From assembly GCA_914767715.1 (NCBI GenBank), contig OU612068.1, forward strand, positions 10,294,001-10,358,000: a DNA stretch of 64,000 nucleotides, read 5' to 3'. Positions within the stretch are counted from its first letter, which is position 1. Every line of letters begins with the position of its first letter. The notes under the pieces are model-generated. The model was given only the letters and a program-made list of their open reading frames with translations, did not search any database and was not told the DNA's origin. The translations under genes were made by a program, and so were the position numbers. This document shows positions 46,001 to 57,146 of this stretch, in pieces. The DNA is from Membranipora membranacea (lineage: Eukaryota; Bryozoa; Gymnolaemata; Cheilostomatida; Membraniporidae).

Positions 46001-46812
46001 TGGATCATGTGATTTTGAATTTTACCTGTCCAAAATGCATACTGTCAGATCGTGGCGCTGAATTCACCTCACAACTCTTTGGCAAGCTGCTAGAGAAGTT
46101 GAACATAGCCCAGCGCCTTACCACTTCCTACAACCCCCAGACTAACGGCATGTCTGAGAGGTTTTTCTCTACATGCTCCGCGATGATTTCTGCGCTACTG
46201 CAAATGTACCCAGATGAATGGGACATTATGACTAAGTATGTTGCGCATGCGTACAACAATACTGAGCACACATCAACCGGATTTTCACCCAAATTCCTTT
46301 TGCATGGCTCTGATTCTGAACTACCATATGACATGCTGTGGCCCAGACATAGCAAAGTATCCTACATCGATAATCCTGATACTGTTGACAGTATCACAGC
46401 GCGTCTACACCAGGCTTGGTGGCTAGCAAAGGACAACATAGAACAGGCACAAGTCTCATACAAGCAAATGCATGATGCAAAGAAACTCGCACCATCATTT
46501 GAGGAAAATAATGTTGTATATGTCAAAACGCCTGTACATGATGCTGCCCTACCAAATAAATTCCGCACAAGATTCACAGGTCCCTACATTGTGATCAAGG
46601 TTCAAGGGCCTGTTGTAACATGCAAAAAGCTGAGCGAGGCCTGCACACCAATAGGAGTCCCATTCATCGTCAATGTTAGGCGACTAAAGAAATCACTGAT
46701 GCCTGATGATCTCAGCGCTGCTAAACAGTATAACCATCAACCTCGCCCAGCCCCACGTAGGCCAGTGGCTGCACCAAGGGCTCATAGATATAACCTGAGG
46801 CCCAGGAACTGA
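43027..46812 (+). CDS. pol: Ty3/gypsy retrotransposon Pol polyprotein
   Basis: An uninterrupted frame of 1261 codons, in fact open from 42949 after a TAG; no ATG is near the start, so it was probably made as a Gag-Pol fusion or spliced. Order: aspartic protease (LFDTGA, Asp84), reverse transcriptase (LDITQAYYQL with Asp448; FLDDIL, Asp513-514), RNase H (EREALAIV, FTDHQPLKYIF), integrase with an HHCC finger (YHTSLFGGHQG...CKKCVPC), and a DD35E core (Asp948, Asp1008 in LSDRGAEF, Glu1044 in NGMSERF). The C-terminus ends RAHRYNLRPRN, common in this clade; no chromodomain seen. The protease-RT-RNase H-integrase order marks Ty3/gypsy. Odd points: the first RNase H catalytic Asp of the usual TDAS motif is Asn664 (YANAS), and no gag or 5' LTR is visible upstream. 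An intact frame implies a recent insertion or selection. Confidence 0.95.
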   Translation: MNPPVQSEIQNERVQPQQPQPFSRIYPDLDNFQRRLNSLTFHPETRHEPEIIPLSPVHVEEACARHKSLVNISLNGKPVRALFDTGAMKSVLSSSTVRALGLETKPVSKNQTLLPFSGVGVPATREADAIVQLENSPRVDKVNFLVLEKLHYPCVLGVDLFEELPGLVFQYGKNGAGLSVVLPCAANSNPHEKQEQEQSYTWYYAEEQLFLPAKHRLFVERPHARTDDFLFEPVMIHSDIVTAAALNRPGYIRLQFINTGNDDLVVEAETPLGVISSLPTSVEINALNISENCGEPQILNDPISKIDLSKSDVSTEDKESFLDFLRTRENIFSKHPMDLGRVHGLTGEVCPTTDDIPIHKQPYRVPHSQKQDVDEHIRQLINHGIVEKASNAVWCAPVVVVKKKTGGFRICQDYRALNAKTKALAYPLPIQETVRDVLAGTSLFTTLDITQAYYQLALHCESDMDKGAFITSSGVFRPKVLMFGWKNSPSVFQRAMNCILQNLEYPEIFCFLDDILIASEINVHKHMQRVGAVLDRQMAVGIKINGEKSNWLQSKVTYLGHEYSKDGVKPSQSNVSKFLSLEIPKDLKSLRRVLGAFNFYSMYIEKYAHHAKPLYKLLQKESIEGDWVWGDAQQTAFTYLRQKLTQAPCLTHPVWGEPFYLYANASIHALGVQLCQKPPPDHQLHPIAYYSRATTSPETRYGVIEREALAIVDACEHWRPFLYGYPIHVFTDHQPLKYIFSSVHKNNRLAKYALRLQEFQIELNYIRGEDNHLADLLSRNVDNNEIIASTAIYYEANNNTAYKSLQAQDSLLVGIMEYSDKAVISANTKAQLHESDLAYIKQHTAEYYVENGVLHKLDNQSKRPLLVVPTALRGDIFHLYHTSLFGGHQGIKRTTSMIKQKYFWPNIDTDIKKRCKKCVPCNLRKGNTPDHTLTPIPCIAPFERVSVDVAGPMRTTQRGNTYILAFTDAFTKWVILLPITHHDADTVAEAFMDHVILNFTCPKCILSDRGAEFTSQLFGKLLEKLNIAQRLTTSYNPQTNGMSERFFSTCSAMISALLQMYPDEWDIMTKYVAHAYNNTEHTSTGFSPKFLLHGSDSELPYDMLWPRHSKVSYIDNPDTVDSITARLHQAWWLAKDNIEQAQVSYKQMHDAKKLAPSFEENNVVYVKTPVHDAALPNKFRTRFTGPYIVIKVQGPVVTCKKLSEACTPIGVPFIVNVRRLKKSLMPDDLSAAKQYNHQPRPAPRRPVAAPRAHRYNLRPRN

Positions 46813-47241
46813 ACCTGGACACTGATGCCTCAGACATATAGTAATCATCCTCACTTTACATCTCCCTATACATTTACCTATTATAAAATCACTTATACCT
46901 AAGTGTGCATTGTAAATTATCTAAGCCGCTAACATCTTTACACATGTTCACCACATTATACTTATGCCCCATACTCTGTACCTGGACGTTCATCCAAAAC
47001 TCCCTGCTATATCTGCACTTTTACCAAAATAACGGTTCATCCGTATTTGAGTACGGAAGTTCTCTACATACGTTTTAGAACAGACAACTCCACCTGTGTG
47101 TCTTGGATGTATTTATAAACTTTATTGTTACTAAACTTTGCGTGTGAATAGATAATAATGAATTAGACGATATAACAAGATTTCTTCCTCATGTGTGCTA
47201 CAAACCTCTATATAATATGTTAACTATTACTGGCATATTGG
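46813..47241. other. Spacer between pol and antisense ORF
   Basis: No ORF. TTCATCCGTATTTGAGTACGGAAG has a short CCGTA...TACGG inverted repeat at 47040-47057. A minus-strand AATAAA lies at 47126-47121. Confidence 0.5.
47121..47126 (-). terminator. Antisense poly(A) signal
   Basis: AATAAA on the minus strand, about 115 nt past the stop of the antisense membrane-protein frame (47242), a suitable position for its 3' end. Confidence 0.45.
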
Positions 47242-48156
47242 TTAATAACCTGTCTCTGATCCAGATACAGAATGCTCATCCTGTCGTCGAGCTTGTCGTC
47301 TCTTTAGAAAACCCATAACTAGCTTCATGAGTCCCGCAGTTGAAAAGACTGCTAACAATATCATAGAACATATTATTAAAATGATTTTGTCTTTATGTGA
47401 GGGTTGTTCTAATTTATCTTGTATCTCTGCATGAATTGTTGGAATGATTGTGGTAGACATCGGTGTAGTGACTGTAGTGTTAGTGACAGTCACCCCAACT
47501 TCTTCTGCACATTCTACAATGTATTAACGCATGATTATTTATGATTAACTGTAACATTTTCTTATTGGTTGGAAGGGAAGAGGTTTGAAGGTTTTGAAGG
47601 AAAACACGGAACAGGTAATTCCAGTGGGCTGCTATTTTACGAGTTTTATTCTGATATTTGTATATGTTTTGGTAACTGTGAGCCGCAAGCAATGGAGATA
47701 ATGCTGCGATGTTTTTGGGCAATGGAGAGAATGCCCTCGATGTTTTTGGCAATGGAGAGAATGCCCCGATGTTTTTGGCAATGGAGAGAATGCCCCGATG
47801 TTTTTAGCAATGGAGAGAATGCCCCGATGTTTTTGGCAATGGAGAGAATGCCCCTATGTTTTAGGCAAACAAGATAATACCGCTAAGTTTTAAAAAAAAT
47901 GATGTTTATATATTTTACAGCCGTGGGAGCTGCCGTCAGGCCTGATTGTGGCTGACTTTTATAAATGTAATGAAGTAACTTACCTGGAATAACCTGTTAG
48001 GATTATGATGCCTTGTTGTCTGCAGACGTTAACTAGACTGGTACTCCTTATATGATACTGGACTTCTGTATTGTTCAGTACAATGTTTTTCAGTATCACA
48101 TTATTACATATAATCGATGTGCTGATACAAATGCATATAGCACATATTGCATACAT
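47242..48156 (-). CDS. Candidate antisense membrane-protein gene inside the retroelement
   Basis: Two exon-like blocks on the strand opposite pol. The 3' block (47513-47242) enters after ATTGTAG and reads CAEEVGVTVTNTTVTTPMST..., then a membrane segment (IILIICSMILLAVFSTAGLM), a basic stop-transfer stretch KRRQARRQDE and a short tail ending SETGY. The 5' block (48156-47984) starts at an ATG, reads a hydrophobic MYAICAICICISTSIIC then KNIVLNNTEVQYHIRSTSLV, and ends at a perfect CAG/GTAAGT donor. The blocks do not join in phase (2 versus 1), so a middle exon is missing or one edge is wrong. Topology would be type I: Thr-rich outside, one helix, basic inside. It could be a retroelement accessory protein, an env-like remnant or a host gene. 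I do not recognise it. Confidence 0.4.
47689..47868 (+). repeat. 29-bp minisatellite, about six units
   Basis: Units of TGTTTTTGGCAATGGAGA plus GAATGCCCCGA repeat with few changes. 29 is not a multiple of three, so the plus-strand ORF through it cycles frames and is not a gene. It lies between the two antisense exon blocks. Confidence 0.93.
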
Positions 48157-48759
48157 GATATTTAACTTTATATTTCACAAGATTGTTGTCGATCCTTTTA
48201 TTATGGCTGCTACAACGAGACTGGCAAAACTGTCTGATGACTGAAACACATAACAGTAACACTACCACTCAATCACTGGAAATAACAGATACATCTGGAT
48301 ATAACAAACAAGATAAGTTTCCTGTGACATTATTACATAATATACCCATATTACATGTTGGATAAAAGTCATCATCGACAAAGCCAGAGACAGTTATTAT
48401 TAGATAAAAAGAGATGCCTCCTGCAAACACCTATCACTACAAACGCTTGATGTTTTGTATTTACTTTCTGTGTTTTTGAGATGATATTATAATTATATTC
48501 GCACATATTATACAGGGAAGGTAATTATATTAATTACAAATTTATTACTATATTATATTGTGAACCATAACGCAGCGATTATTACCAAAAAAGCCAAAAA
48601 TTTCATTTATCTTGAGTGTTTTATTAATTAGTCAAAACAATGTGTAACCTTTTGTCCGCATTAACAAATTGTGTCACATGAGTGGACAACTCCAAAGTGT
48701 TAATCTGAGTCATTTATATTTCTTAAATTTGTTAACTTTGAATCACGTATCCTGTATTG

Positions 48760-49060
48760 TAATTGATGAACTTACACACTCGAGACCAAACATTTGTTTT
48801 CACTATTATTTCAGACATAATTACGACTTATGAACATCCTGACAAAGAACCCATCGGCGACGCATCACCATGTCGGGGCTTCTCTACGGCTTCTGGGCGC
48901 AAACATTCAACTAGTAATGGCAAACAGGTGAACAACCATAAACACCGAACAGGAACAAATTTACTACTCACAACATACAACGTCTGAACTCAATCTCTTA
49001 TCGATTCTGAAACGTCTACAACTTAAAACCTAAAGAAGAAACTCTATCAACCCGTCAGCA
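48760..49060 (+). other. Weak open segment, possible retroelement remnant
   Basis: An acceptor-like TTATTTCAG at 48814 is followed by an open frame ending GTNLLLTTYNV and a stop. That phrase resembles the start of LINE endonuclease domains, but the following residues do not continue the motif. Low confidence. Confidence 0.25.
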
Positions 49061-49267
49061 GTCGGCAACTACGCCCCCCCCCCTCCCCCAGGAAAACTTC
49101 GACTCTTCTACAACGACAGCCCCTCCCCAACCCCCACAACTACATCTGCTGCTACGATCCTGCTGAACATTTGATTACTGTAACTGAACTTCGAATTATG
49201 TTGTACTACCTTACCTTATAAACTCACATTGTGTGGTGAGAGACTCAAAACAATCCTAAGAAGGAAT

Positions 49268-49808
49268 GGGATGTAATGATACTAGACAAGAGGTAGCACA
49301 ACTCCTTGTTATTCACAATTCCGCCAGACGAATTATGTAATTTCTGGAGAACTTAACCGATTAAATTTATTTTCAGACTCAGAGAAAATACTGAGTAAAA
49401 TATTATTATTATATAATTTTCACCGGTTACCAACGGTGCTGGAAAACATGCAATCTACTCTGCAACAGATTGCAAGTGCATGCCAGACCGTCCATAAACA
49501 ATTTCACTCTAATGTATGTTTGCCTCATTTGCCATTTATGAAAATGAATTGTTCTGTTGCCCTGTCCCCGTATTATATGCCCGGTCTGACTGATGTACCG
49601 CCCTCGGCCTTAGTTAGGATATATATATTATACTTTTTACATGTTAATCGTGCCGTATATAAACCGATGCACGTACTGTTTGAGAGATTCCGGAGTGCGC
49701 TGGTTATTATTAACCATTTTAAATTGAGTAAATAGACCGTTTTTATTTTTAGATTAAATACTTTTTATTGGGTACATTTTTATGTGTTAGGACTCTGTCT
49801 CTTATTAT
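49268..49808 (+). mobile_element. Probable 3' LTR of the Ty3/gypsy element
   Basis: A purine-rich tract (AAGAAGGAATGGGA, 49254-49267) immediately precedes TGTAATGATACTAG, the usual polypurine tract plus TG start of Ty3-type LTRs. TATATAAA at 49656-49663 could be the LTR promoter. The right end is uncertain; TTATTATACA near 49808 would supply the CA end. I found no matching 5' LTR in the window, so the call rests on the polypurine tract and promoter only. Confidence 0.45.
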
Positions 49809-49809
49809 A

Positions 49810-52800
49810 CAAATAATTAAACTAGAATCATCGCTGCAAATCAACTTGAGTATTTAATTTAGTTAGGAGTATCAATAATGAGAAACATGTAAGAAATCAC
49901 CATCACTCAATACTTGGTGCGCCCTGCGCCGGCCGTGCTACTTAATTAAGGGTGGAACGGTCCCACCATCATTAAGGGTGCCTACCCACTACAAAAACTG
50001 AAACTAAGATTAAATTTTAAGTATCATTCTTCCGAAAATAGATATAGCATATGACGCCATTGTTTCAACAAGTCTTTAAAATCCTTGTAGTCAATATGTA
50101 TGTATATTTCCCAAACAGTTTAAGTAGATATTACAGACCATTAAGAAACCATCGTCAGAGGCTATTGTCTCCAGACGAACGGCTGGAGAGGAGGCTTGGG
50201 TGTATTCCAAGGGTGTTGCCTCCAATGTGTTTACTGCATTTTTGCCTACTTCGATACACTTGCCCAGTGTGTCAAGGTTTGAAAACTGTAAGTTAATTAA
50301 AAGTTCAAGACTCAAAACTCATTCTTGCAAACGGTCAAAGATTATATAGTTTGATGTCAAACCAAAAGGAAGGAGGAAGGATGTGAGGTTAACATTTATT
50401 AATGTGATAATGATATATATATTATGTAATTATAGGTGGATGAAGTACGCTCGTATACTGAACTGAAGTGGCTTTGATCGTCAAAAGAACATCAATAACA
50501 ATTATATTCATACATATTTTATAACTGCAAATATATGTAGAGAAACTCAAAGAAAAGCGTAATATTTATAATAATTCAAGCTGGGCTGAGCTTGGAGCTG
50601 TTTCCTTTTTTCTGTGCTGACACCTCCAAACATTTCCTTCAATCCTTTCTGCCATTGTGGGCAAGGTGGCGTCTTTTTCCTAGGCATCGCCTTAATATTA
50701 GTGCTGAAGAATTATTGACAATGTTTAACCACTCTTGGCTTAGTTCTCTTCACTATCTTCAACAACTTTTTATGAAGCCTAAATGTATGATCATATTCCA
50801 ATACTGAACTGGTTGTGTTCAATTATCTCTGTAGCACAAGTCATAATTTATTATGAAAATGACCACGTGTGAAATTCAAAGTAACCTTAGGCCTGCTCCC
50901 AATCCAGAGTCACGCCCCGGACTGTTTTGTGAAATGGCCTCATAGACCCAGGAGGAAAAGAAGAAATACAGCTTAGTTATACTATACATGCCTGCACATG
51001 GTTTCTTTGGTATAGACAGGCATTGTGAAAAAAGCCACTTCCTTCAAGGAGGAAAGGGAAGAGAGGGGAGAAGGTATCAATGAAATAAATGCCCTCACAG
51101 AAGTAAAGGTATATTTATATTACATGTACATGTATTAATTAATTTCATTGATAGCTCTTTGAGGGCCCTGGGCCTTTTGAGGGATGATTCTGATTCATAT
51201 AGGCTATACATTGCTTGCTATGCATACAACATGCTGCTATAGTGGAATTTGATTGACTCTATCAATCAAATACCAATATTCAACTCAAAAAACATAGTGA
51301 TACATGATAGTGGGTCACAGTTTTTCTGTGTAGTGTAGAGAATTATATTTTTTCCAAGATTGTAGCTGCGGGAGCTGCGCTATCGCGCTTTGCACGCATT
51401 CCACCCCTTTGGCAATTTTAGGTGACCCCTGAATTAGTTAATTTACATATGAATGCATTACCACTTTTGTTACCATATTTGGGACATCACATGACACACT
51501 AACTGATAGATGCTAATCATATTTTGTGACATTGTCAAATTGAATCCTTCATGATAAACGGCAACAGTAAGCTATGGTTTATCACGTTTCTAAACTAACT
51601 ACATACAATCATGCTATTTATTCGTAGCTAACAAGTGCATTAGATGACTAAAGGTATGTTCTATTATTCTTTTCATAGAGCCTGGAATTATCTGTTATAT
51701 TATGCTTAAATCCTTGCGTATCCTGATGTACGGTAGCATATAAAAATCATGATTATTGTCACAATGCTTAACTGACTATTGAATCTCATCTTGTTGAGAT
51801 TTATCCTTGATTGTCGTTTGTTTGTGATGCTTAATTGCCTTGATAAATCGATTACGTGGCAATGCTTTTGTTTCAATACCTGAGGTTAATTTGATATACG
51901 ACACTATAATGTCTTTTCACATCAACACCTTTTTCTCTGCCTTATTTGTAGTTTTACGGCAAATTCGGATTATAATAAATAACTTGTCCAACGTCAAAAC
52001 CATCTACCTGCACTACGCGTGTAAATACAAAGATTGTGTTATTTTATCTGCTTCAGGTCTTTAGCTGAGGATCTGAGTATGTCCCCATGCAGTTATTGTT
52101 CATTGTTGGACCATTGTAGGTGATCAATGAATATCACAACCTTACTGTGCATAGAGACCCAGGTTATTTACAGTGAGCCCAGTTTTATCAGTTGAATAAA
52201 TGGAGTTGAGATACTAGGAGTTGTCTGTCATATAAACATGGTCACATAACTGTCACAAAACTTTGGGGTATTCAAGACAGGACATAATTGCTGGAACTGG
52301 AGCCCTGACAGCCCCAGACAAGGGGTGCTTGCCTTATCCAGGGAATGGAAAAAATTGAAGTAGAGCTCCACTTCAAGAAGGGTGTTTATAAGCAATTGGA
52401 GCTGAGCTCCACTTACTCACTGCACAGAAGTATCACTGGAACTCATTGGCAAAATTTTTTACGGAAACCTCATTTGTAAGTGTTAACTCAATGAAGTTTA
52501 TTAAAGGGATCATAAAATTATGAGTATTAAATCATTTGCAAATCAATAGAAATTTAAAGATTAGATTTTAGGATACTGGTACTTCAAGGCTAACAAGGTG
52601 CTGAAGTCTCAGTGCTCTTACCAACCGAGCCACCTCCTCCTACACCTGCCACTTTGACACCTACTTGTACTTCTACTCATCTTTCAACTACTTATGTTAC
52701 AACATTTTATCAGCAAGCGATATATCTTATTCAGATGGGGTGTTGAGTTTTTGAATGCTTCACAGTTCACTAAAGCAAATTTGGGCAATTTTTAGGCTCA

Positions 52801-52930
52801 GAAGTTGTCTTCCCTTACTGCTGAATTTTGATGGCTCTGTTAGAACACAGAGTTAGCACCCTATGTATTTTATCGAGTCTGAGAAATTGGCACTATATGG
52901 CAGCATGTCCCAACCAGTCCACTACTTCCT
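49810..52930. other. Mostly non-coding, with two protein-like minus-strand pieces
   Basis: 50285-50147 (minus) follows an ACTTACAG acceptor and reads FSNLDTLGKCIEVGKNAVNT... for about 46 codons. 50687-50548 (minus) starts MPRKKTPPCPQWQKGLKEMF and runs 46 codons to a stop; QKGLKEMF resembles a PCNA-binding box. Neither joins to the other. Near 52590-52645 (minus) GTGGCTCGGTTGGTAAGAGC looks like a tRNA-type A box without a B box, a SINE remnant. Nothing else supported. Confidence 0.4.
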
Positions 52931-55200
52931 AGTCTTGGTCTTAAGAGGCATCACATGTTATTCTCATTACATAGATAGATAATGATGACCTGTCAAGAAA
53001 GGGATAAATTTTATTTCGTTCAATTCTAAAAAACCTGTTAGTTGTAGCAAGGAGTCCCCTGTTACTCCTTGGTTGTAGGGAAAGTTTATTTGTCCTTTGA
53101 TCATCAAAACCTCTTCTCTTCATATATAATATGGCCATGCTTTCACGAGCTGGACCATATGACTGTAGCTCTAAAGACTACAACGGCTTTGCGATCTTAA
53201 GAGCAACTTTATATCTAATCCACTTTTTTGGGTCTGCTGTTCGTTGGGGAATCATGGTGCTTAGCATGGAAATGACACATGAAAATGGCAATTCTAGCTG
53301 CTGGTTGCCGATTAACAAAAATAAATTCCTCTGTGTAAAGCATTTTAGTTTCAAGAACGTGGTCAGACTGCTTCACAGTGTAAAGGTATACAGAGGGAAT
53401 ATTTCAAGGATGTCAAGGGGCCTGCAAGCTTAGTGTCAAGGGGAAAGTTATATGAAGCTGGATGCCAAAAACTGCTTTTATCTATTTGTTACAAATATGG
53501 TTATGGGGACATGAGGCATCCCTCCTGCAATCAGCCTGCCTTATGCCCTACCAATTGATAGCCACTAGATATAGCAAATTGTCTTGCTGACATACCGTAT
53601 TAAGCATAATTAATTAACTCATGAATGAATTCAATTTTTTTGGCTGCCTGCCACTGCTGATTGCAGCCCAAAGAAAAGGTATTCAATAGAAAATTTCCTT
53701 CTGTAAAGATTTGTTTTCAAGATCCACGTTTATTTCATACCTGTAATTAGCACAGTCAATTTAGTAGCTAGGTAGGCTAAGCAGCAGTGCTTTTGTTTCA
53801 ATTATAGGATTAAAATTTATTGTCTGGTAATGATGCTGTCAGAGGTCCTGTGCAATCATTGAAATTTAAATTTATTGACAGGGTGTCATATTCATATATG
53901 TCTGAGATAATAATGCCTGTCATGCACAAAATTCATAAGAAGCAACAATTTAATCTTGAGAAAATGTACACGCTTTTAAATCAAATGAATCAGATAAACA
54001 AGGCGAAACAGTGACAAATTCTACCACTATGAAAAGACAGAGACTGTAATAAAGGTTATTGTTTACAAATAGGAGTTCTTAAAGGGATTTGAAACTTGCT
54101 TCGGGAAAAACACTCATTGTCATTGTCTGCCAGTAATGCAAATCTGTCAAGCTCATTGCACCATATACAACTGATATCTGCATACAAAGAAAGATGTTTG
54201 AATAGGTTTAAATTTTACTGGGATTCTTTCAATATAATGACAAATGAAGAGTTATCTGAATATTGTTTGGAGGCAGGCTCAGATTTGATGTTAATGGAGG
54301 CAGCACGCCTGCTTTCTTAACCGAATCCTCAAAAGTAAAAACATCTTAACCAGCAGTCGTATTGATGCAGAGCCAGGGCAGCATTTTGAAAAAAAAATCC
54401 AGAATTTAACCGTAGCATGAATGCAGCTTCTGGCCTTGGGCAAGTTTTGGCAAATTTCAAGAATTAAATTTCTGATTGATTATAAATATATCCAGATAGA
54501 CCATGAAGATATTAGCCGCAGAATGTTTCACAAAATAAACTGTTGATGTGTGATTTTAGGGGTTGGGTTATCATAACCCTGTACGCACGCATCTAACATA
54601 ATTATATTACATCCGTGTTTTCAATTATATAATTCATTGGATGATTAAATCAAATCATCAACTTTGTACCCGTGGGCTATAAAACTTACATTCCAAACTT
54701 TCACACCAATTAAGCCAGAGGGTTTTGGTGACAGACAGCAAAGTAACATAAATTATACAATGTGTAAATTGTGAACAGGTTTAAAAGAATCCTTTGAAGC
54801 TGCTAACATTGTTGCGGCATCCGCCCTCATACTCAGACTTGCAGTAATATAGGCAAAATTTATTTTGAATGGATGAAAAAGCCAAATTTATAGCATGTGT
54901 TACAATACAGAAGCAAATAAAGTGAGGATTGTACGACTGAACAAGCTCTCCCCCAAGCAATCCCTACTTGATTTTGTGGTAACTCTCAGAATAAGTCAAG
55001 AGTAAAGCGATTGTCACCCTGTACAATTTTAGGAGGGAGAGACTTTAGTTTAGGTTAGTAAAGAAAGTTTTGAGGACTGAATGTCGACTAGGTGCAATGG
55101 TTGATTGCAAAGATGTAATCACATTACGAGCCAGCCAGCAGAGACTACTGATTTAATGTGATAACGTTTTAGATGATAACACATCGTAATATTATAGTTT
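52931..55200. other. Stretch with unassigned ORFs
   Basis: Plus-strand frames at 53131-53433 and, in one frame but separated by stops, 53820-54014 and 54096-54320 (ERCLNRFKFYWDSFNIMTN) have protein-like composition. None has motifs I recognise or convincing splice partners. Confidence 0.3.
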
Positions 55201-55201
55201 T

Positions 55202-55244
55202 GATAAAAAATGGGGCACATTTAATATGTGCCACATTTTTTATC
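55202..55244. other. Strong hairpin
   Basis: GATAAAAAATG and GGCACAT are mirrored by ATGTGCC and CATTTTTTATC around TTAAT, with one mismatch. Either a minimal MITE or an RNA hairpin; no gene next to it. Confidence 0.8.
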
Positions 55245-55739
55245 AGAACTGGGGTTTTGTGCTTGGGATACTGGTTGGAATATCATTGGCTTAAGATGAA
55301 ATCAACATGTCCGCTTAAAAATGGTGATCGTTAACATTCTTATCTCTGGTCTCAAAATGGACTTAGTTTTGAATCATGTACAGAGTCATCTGGCAGCAGC
55401 AGTAACATGCAATATGAAACCAACTGGCTGTGTTGGACACAGTAATGTGCACCTCTTTCTTTGTGTATGACGCTTCAGTGTCATTTAGGGTAAAATAAAT
55501 ATTGAAAAATTCGCCAAGTTTGCCTTGCCATGTCTGGCTCTCAGAGGTGTTTGACGTGATATGTATTTGTATAAAGCACACTTCTCTTCTACAAAAATAG
55601 ATATTTTAGTCTCACACTCCAATGCATTAAGAAAGAGAAGCATGCTTTTTGCTTAATTTGGGAAAAGTATAATGTAAAAATTGTATTTGTTTTAATCATT
55701 TTGAAGGTGATGAGAGCAATCAGCAGACAGGAGGTGTGT

Positions 55740-55885
55740 AGCTTCTAATTTCTAAATAAATGACCACTACAACTGGGTGCACACGGTGAATTTTACAGAA
55801 CATAAATTAATTAAGTATAACACGTGATCACTATCATGGTATCACATATTTTCCGTTCCATAACAATTTATGATATAGCTAAAAC
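55740..55885. mobile_element. Fragment of the 5.6-kb fold-back family
   Basis: TTTCTAAATAAATGACCAC, TACAACTGGGTGCACACGGTG, AATTTTACAGAACATAAATT and TTCCGTTCCATAACAATTTATG match 29868-30000. It shows that the family exists elsewhere in the window without the rest of the complex. Confidence 0.75.
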
Positions 55886-56152
55886 AATAAAAGTGATTGT
55901 AAGTCCACGTTCCTCTCAAACCTGAAGAGTTTAAGTCAGGCGAAGTTTATGTTAAAAGCCGACCTTTTTGGGTTTAATTTAACTCCTTCATGCTTTAAAG
56001 TTGTTCGTTTGTTTTCATTGGAGCTTTTCATCCGAAAATGCTTACAATAGATAAAAATCTTTGTTTGAAAAAATATCAATTGAAAACTAAAAGTGTCCCT
56101 TGGTGGATTCAAAAAATATTCAAAAAGTAAAAGCTTTAAAAGACATGGACTA

Positions 56153-56998
56153 CTACTCGCTATATTTAGGATTTGCTAAAATAAAGTCACTGCGTTTTAC
56201 CGTTTTTGTTTTGGTAAAATAAAAGTCAGACTGGGAGCTGGATGAACGCTTTGGTCTACTAGCTTGTTTGATTCTCATTCTAGACCTCAGGGGATGATCA
56301 TGGTTTGTTGTTAGACGGGCCATATAGGTGGAGCATTGTTCATTGAGAGTCGTGCACAGTGTTGGAATCTGTGCCAGTTCTAGTCTCGTTTCATAGCATT
56401 CTGTTTCATTGTATATGATGCGTAGTGCTAGTTTTTGACATTTCTCTATTTCTGCTCTCTGTTGCTCAGTAGTGAAGGGGAACCAGGCCGCAGCTGCATG
56501 GCTAATCGTTGGTATGATTTGTGATTTATACATATGTATAAGAGAGCCCTGGTCTACACCTGACTGTTTGAGAACAAGCAGCCCGTGTATCTTTCGATTG
56601 GTCGACTTGCGTCTCTCTGCGATGTGGTCTGAGAAAGTCAGGTGAGAGTCGATGGTGACGCCGAGTAGCTTACTAGAGGTGACATTTTCTATGTCGGAGC
56701 CATCGATTGTGAGATTGTGTTTCATTATTAATTCTTTCTATAGAGAGATGTTTAGTGATTTTGTTTTCTGTGTGTTGAGCTTCATCTTATTAGCCATTGC
56801 CCAATCAGAACACTGATTCACAAGTTCTTGGTCTATGTTCGTTACAACAAACTTAACAGATACTTTCGTATTGTTGATGGTATTAGTTTGTTCTTTAGCT
56901 AGAGGATAGATAGTGGTATTGTCATCAGCATATTTAATAGTCGTTCCATGTTTGAACTCGTAGTTACAAATCTCGATAATTATGATAATATAAGGGCG
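56153..56998 (-). pseudogene. Non-LTR retrotransposon reverse transcriptase, 3' fragment
   Basis: On the minus strand the frame opens with YEFKHGTTIKYADDNTTIYP (YADD active site), then SDWAMANKMKLNTQKTK. After a single in-frame TAG near 56742 it continues into 190 codons: KLLGVTIDSHLTFSDH, KCQKLALRIIYNETE and similar thumb-region words. Everything before YADD is missing, so the copy is 5'-truncated. It ends about 15 bp from the conserved promoter region of WSC gene 2. Confidence 0.87.
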
Positions 56999-57013
56999 AT
57001 GTGTTAACTGTTG

Positions 57014-57058
57014 ATTGGTTCATATGGAATTGATGTGTTCTGTCCTGCTGTATATAAA
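57014..57058 (+). promoter_or_regulatory. Inverted CCAAT and TATA boxes of WSC gene 2
   Basis: ATTGG at 57014-57018 and TATATAAA at 57051-57058, 88 nt before the ATG. Box spacing equals that of WSC gene 1. Similarity between the two upstream regions ends near 57008, where the retroelement fragment takes over. Confidence 0.72.
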
Positions 57059-57146
57059 GAGCTGAGTAACTGTTTAGAAGCCACAGTGTATGAAATATTC
57101 CAGCTACACTTTTAAAGATCTGAGACAGAAGATTTTCAGTTAAAAA

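Noticed and set aside
43788-46577. Several ORFs of 62-105 codons antisense or shifted within pol
   Set aside because: Shadows of the 1261-codon Pol frame.
47569-47877. 102-codon plus-strand ORF rich in ERMP
   Set aside because: It is the 29-bp minisatellite read through three frames in turn, with no conserved start or splice context.
52590-52645. tRNA gene on the minus strand
   Set aside because: Only an A-box-like word; no B box or cloverleaf.
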